Shown here one piece after another: positions 24,079 to 24,736 of a DNA stretch of 24,736 bases. Position numbers and translations under genes: made by a program. The notes beneath the pieces were generated by a model. It did not search any database. It worked only from the letters and a program-made list of their open reading frames with translations, and had not been told where the DNA came from. Numbering within the stretch: position 1 is the first letter of the stretch; each line of letters opens with the position of its first letter. This stretch comes from an uncultured Prevotella sp. Its GTDB lineage: Bacteria > Bacteroidota > Bacteroidia > Bacteroidales > Bacteroidaceae. The stretch spans positions 1 to 24,736 of the forward strand of contig URLQ01000029.1 in assembly GCA_900548745.1 (NCBI GenBank), written 5' to 3'.

Positions 24079-24736
24079 ATGACAGATAATAACGAAAATA
24101 AAGTCCTTAATGTTCCCCATTTGAGATTCCCTAAATTTAGTGGAGAGTGGGAAATATGTAAAGTGTCTGAGCTATTGGATTTCTATTCAACCAATTCTCT
24201 GAGTTGGGAACAACTTGAATATGGGGAGAAAGCCATGATGAACTTACATTATGGACTCATTCATGTTGGGCTTCCTACTATGGTGGATTTGAGAAGAGAT
24301 AAACTACCCAATGTCAAAGAAGGTAATATGCCTAAAAACTTTGAATTGTGTAAAGAGGGAGATGTAGCCTTTGCTGATGCTTCGGAAGATACGAATGAGG
24401 TTGCTAAAGTCATTGAGTTGTTTAATCTTGATAATAAGGATATTGTTTGTGGTTTACACACAATTCATGGGCGAGACAATAAAAATAAAACTATTGTCGG
24501 CTTCAAAGGATATGCTTTTTCGTCATCCGCATTTCATAATCAGATTAGACGAATAGCACAGGGAACAAAAATCTATTCCATCAGCACAAAGAATTTTTCC
24601 GAGTGTTATGTTGGTATTCCATCCAAAGCGGAGCAAACTAAAATAGCTACACTGTTACGACTAATAGATGAGCGTATTGCCACCCAAAACAAAATCATTG
24701 AGAAACTGCAATCCTTAATTAAAGGGCTAAACGATA
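24079..24736 (+). CDS. hsdS: Type I R-M specificity subunit, 5' part (runs off window)
   Basis: The frame is open from ATG 24079 (or ATG 24073, which overlaps the rhuM-like stop) to the window end, about 219 residues without a stop; complete HsdS is usually near 400. The start VPHLRFPKFSGEWE is the classic HsdS leader. Residues about 20-180 form the first target recognition domain. The central conserved helix follows (SKAEQTKIATLL, IDERIATQNKIIEKLQSLIK). The second recognition domain lies beyond the window. HsdS reads the bipartite DNA target and holds the two HsdM subunits. It ends the visible operon. Whether it is intact or part of an invertible array cannot be judged here. Confidence 0.9.
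   Translation, partial: MTDNNENKVLNVPHLRFPKFSGEWEICKVSELLDFYSTNSLSWEQLEYGEKAMMNLHYGLIHVGLPTMVDLRRDKLPNVKEGNMPKNFELCKEGDVAFADASEDTNEVAKVIELFNLDNKDIVCGLHTIHGRDNKNKTIVGFKGYAFSSSAFHNQIRRIAQGTKIYSISTKNFSECYVGIPSKAEQTKIATLLRLIDERIATQNKIIEKLQSLIKGLND

Overview
The window looks like chromosomal DNA of a Bacteroidales bacterium (Bacteroides, Parabacteroides, Alistipes or a relative). The evidence is the repeated use of the Bacteroidetes -7 promoter box TAnnTTTG, weak Shine-Dalgarno signals, and protein families typical of this order: DUF4143 ATPases, prophage tail proteins of the Bacteroidales type, and an HsdR/HsdM/RhuM/HsdS cluster. The species cannot be fixed from the sequence. No tRNA, rRNA, integrase, transposase or CRISPR array was seen.

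Layout. (1) 1-1934: the GC-rich end of a prophage tail module, with a tail-fibre-like protein cut by the window edge, one small protein, and one small gene broken by a frameshift. It ends at a strong hairpin that it shares with the convergent gene beyond. (2) 2007-3917, minus strand: an AT-rich gene for an Argonaute-like protein with a PIWI domain lacking the catalytic signature. Its reading frame continues 26 codons past the only ATG without a start codon, so the 5' part seems lost. (3) 3920-4543: a gene-free stretch with inverted repeats and a four-unit, 33-bp-period repeat array carrying a promoter. (4) 4544-6978: a DUF4143 AAA ATPase with an altered Walker A, a hypothetical protein and a small Cys-containing protein. 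(5) 6979-10147: a probable small transcript, then two calcineurin-like phosphoesterases and a large unknown protein, closely packed. (6) 10317-11932: a HipBA toxin-antitoxin pair. (7) 12009-16047: a large helicase-nuclease fusion translationally coupled to the first ~60 codons of a sacsin/HSP90-like ATPase, which is then joined out of frame to the tail of an unrelated DUF234 ATPase. This is a two-gene system wrecked by a deletion. (8) 16075-17136: a DUF2971 protein. (9) 17179-24736: a type I restriction-modification operon (HTH regulator, hsdR, GIY-YIG protein, hsdM, DinD-RhuM fusion, hsdS running off the window).

Taken together this is a defence or genome-conflict island beside a prophage remnant. 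The type I R-M operon and HipBA look intact. The Argonaute and the helicase/sacsin system look damaged, so the locus appears to turn over its defence genes. The best candidates for something undescribed are the helicase-nuclease with a Cys-rich N-terminus, the two-phosphoesterase plus unknown-protein operon, and the 33-bp repeat operator in front of the DUF4143 ATPase. The palindrome lying on the promoter of the R-M regulator is also worth attention.
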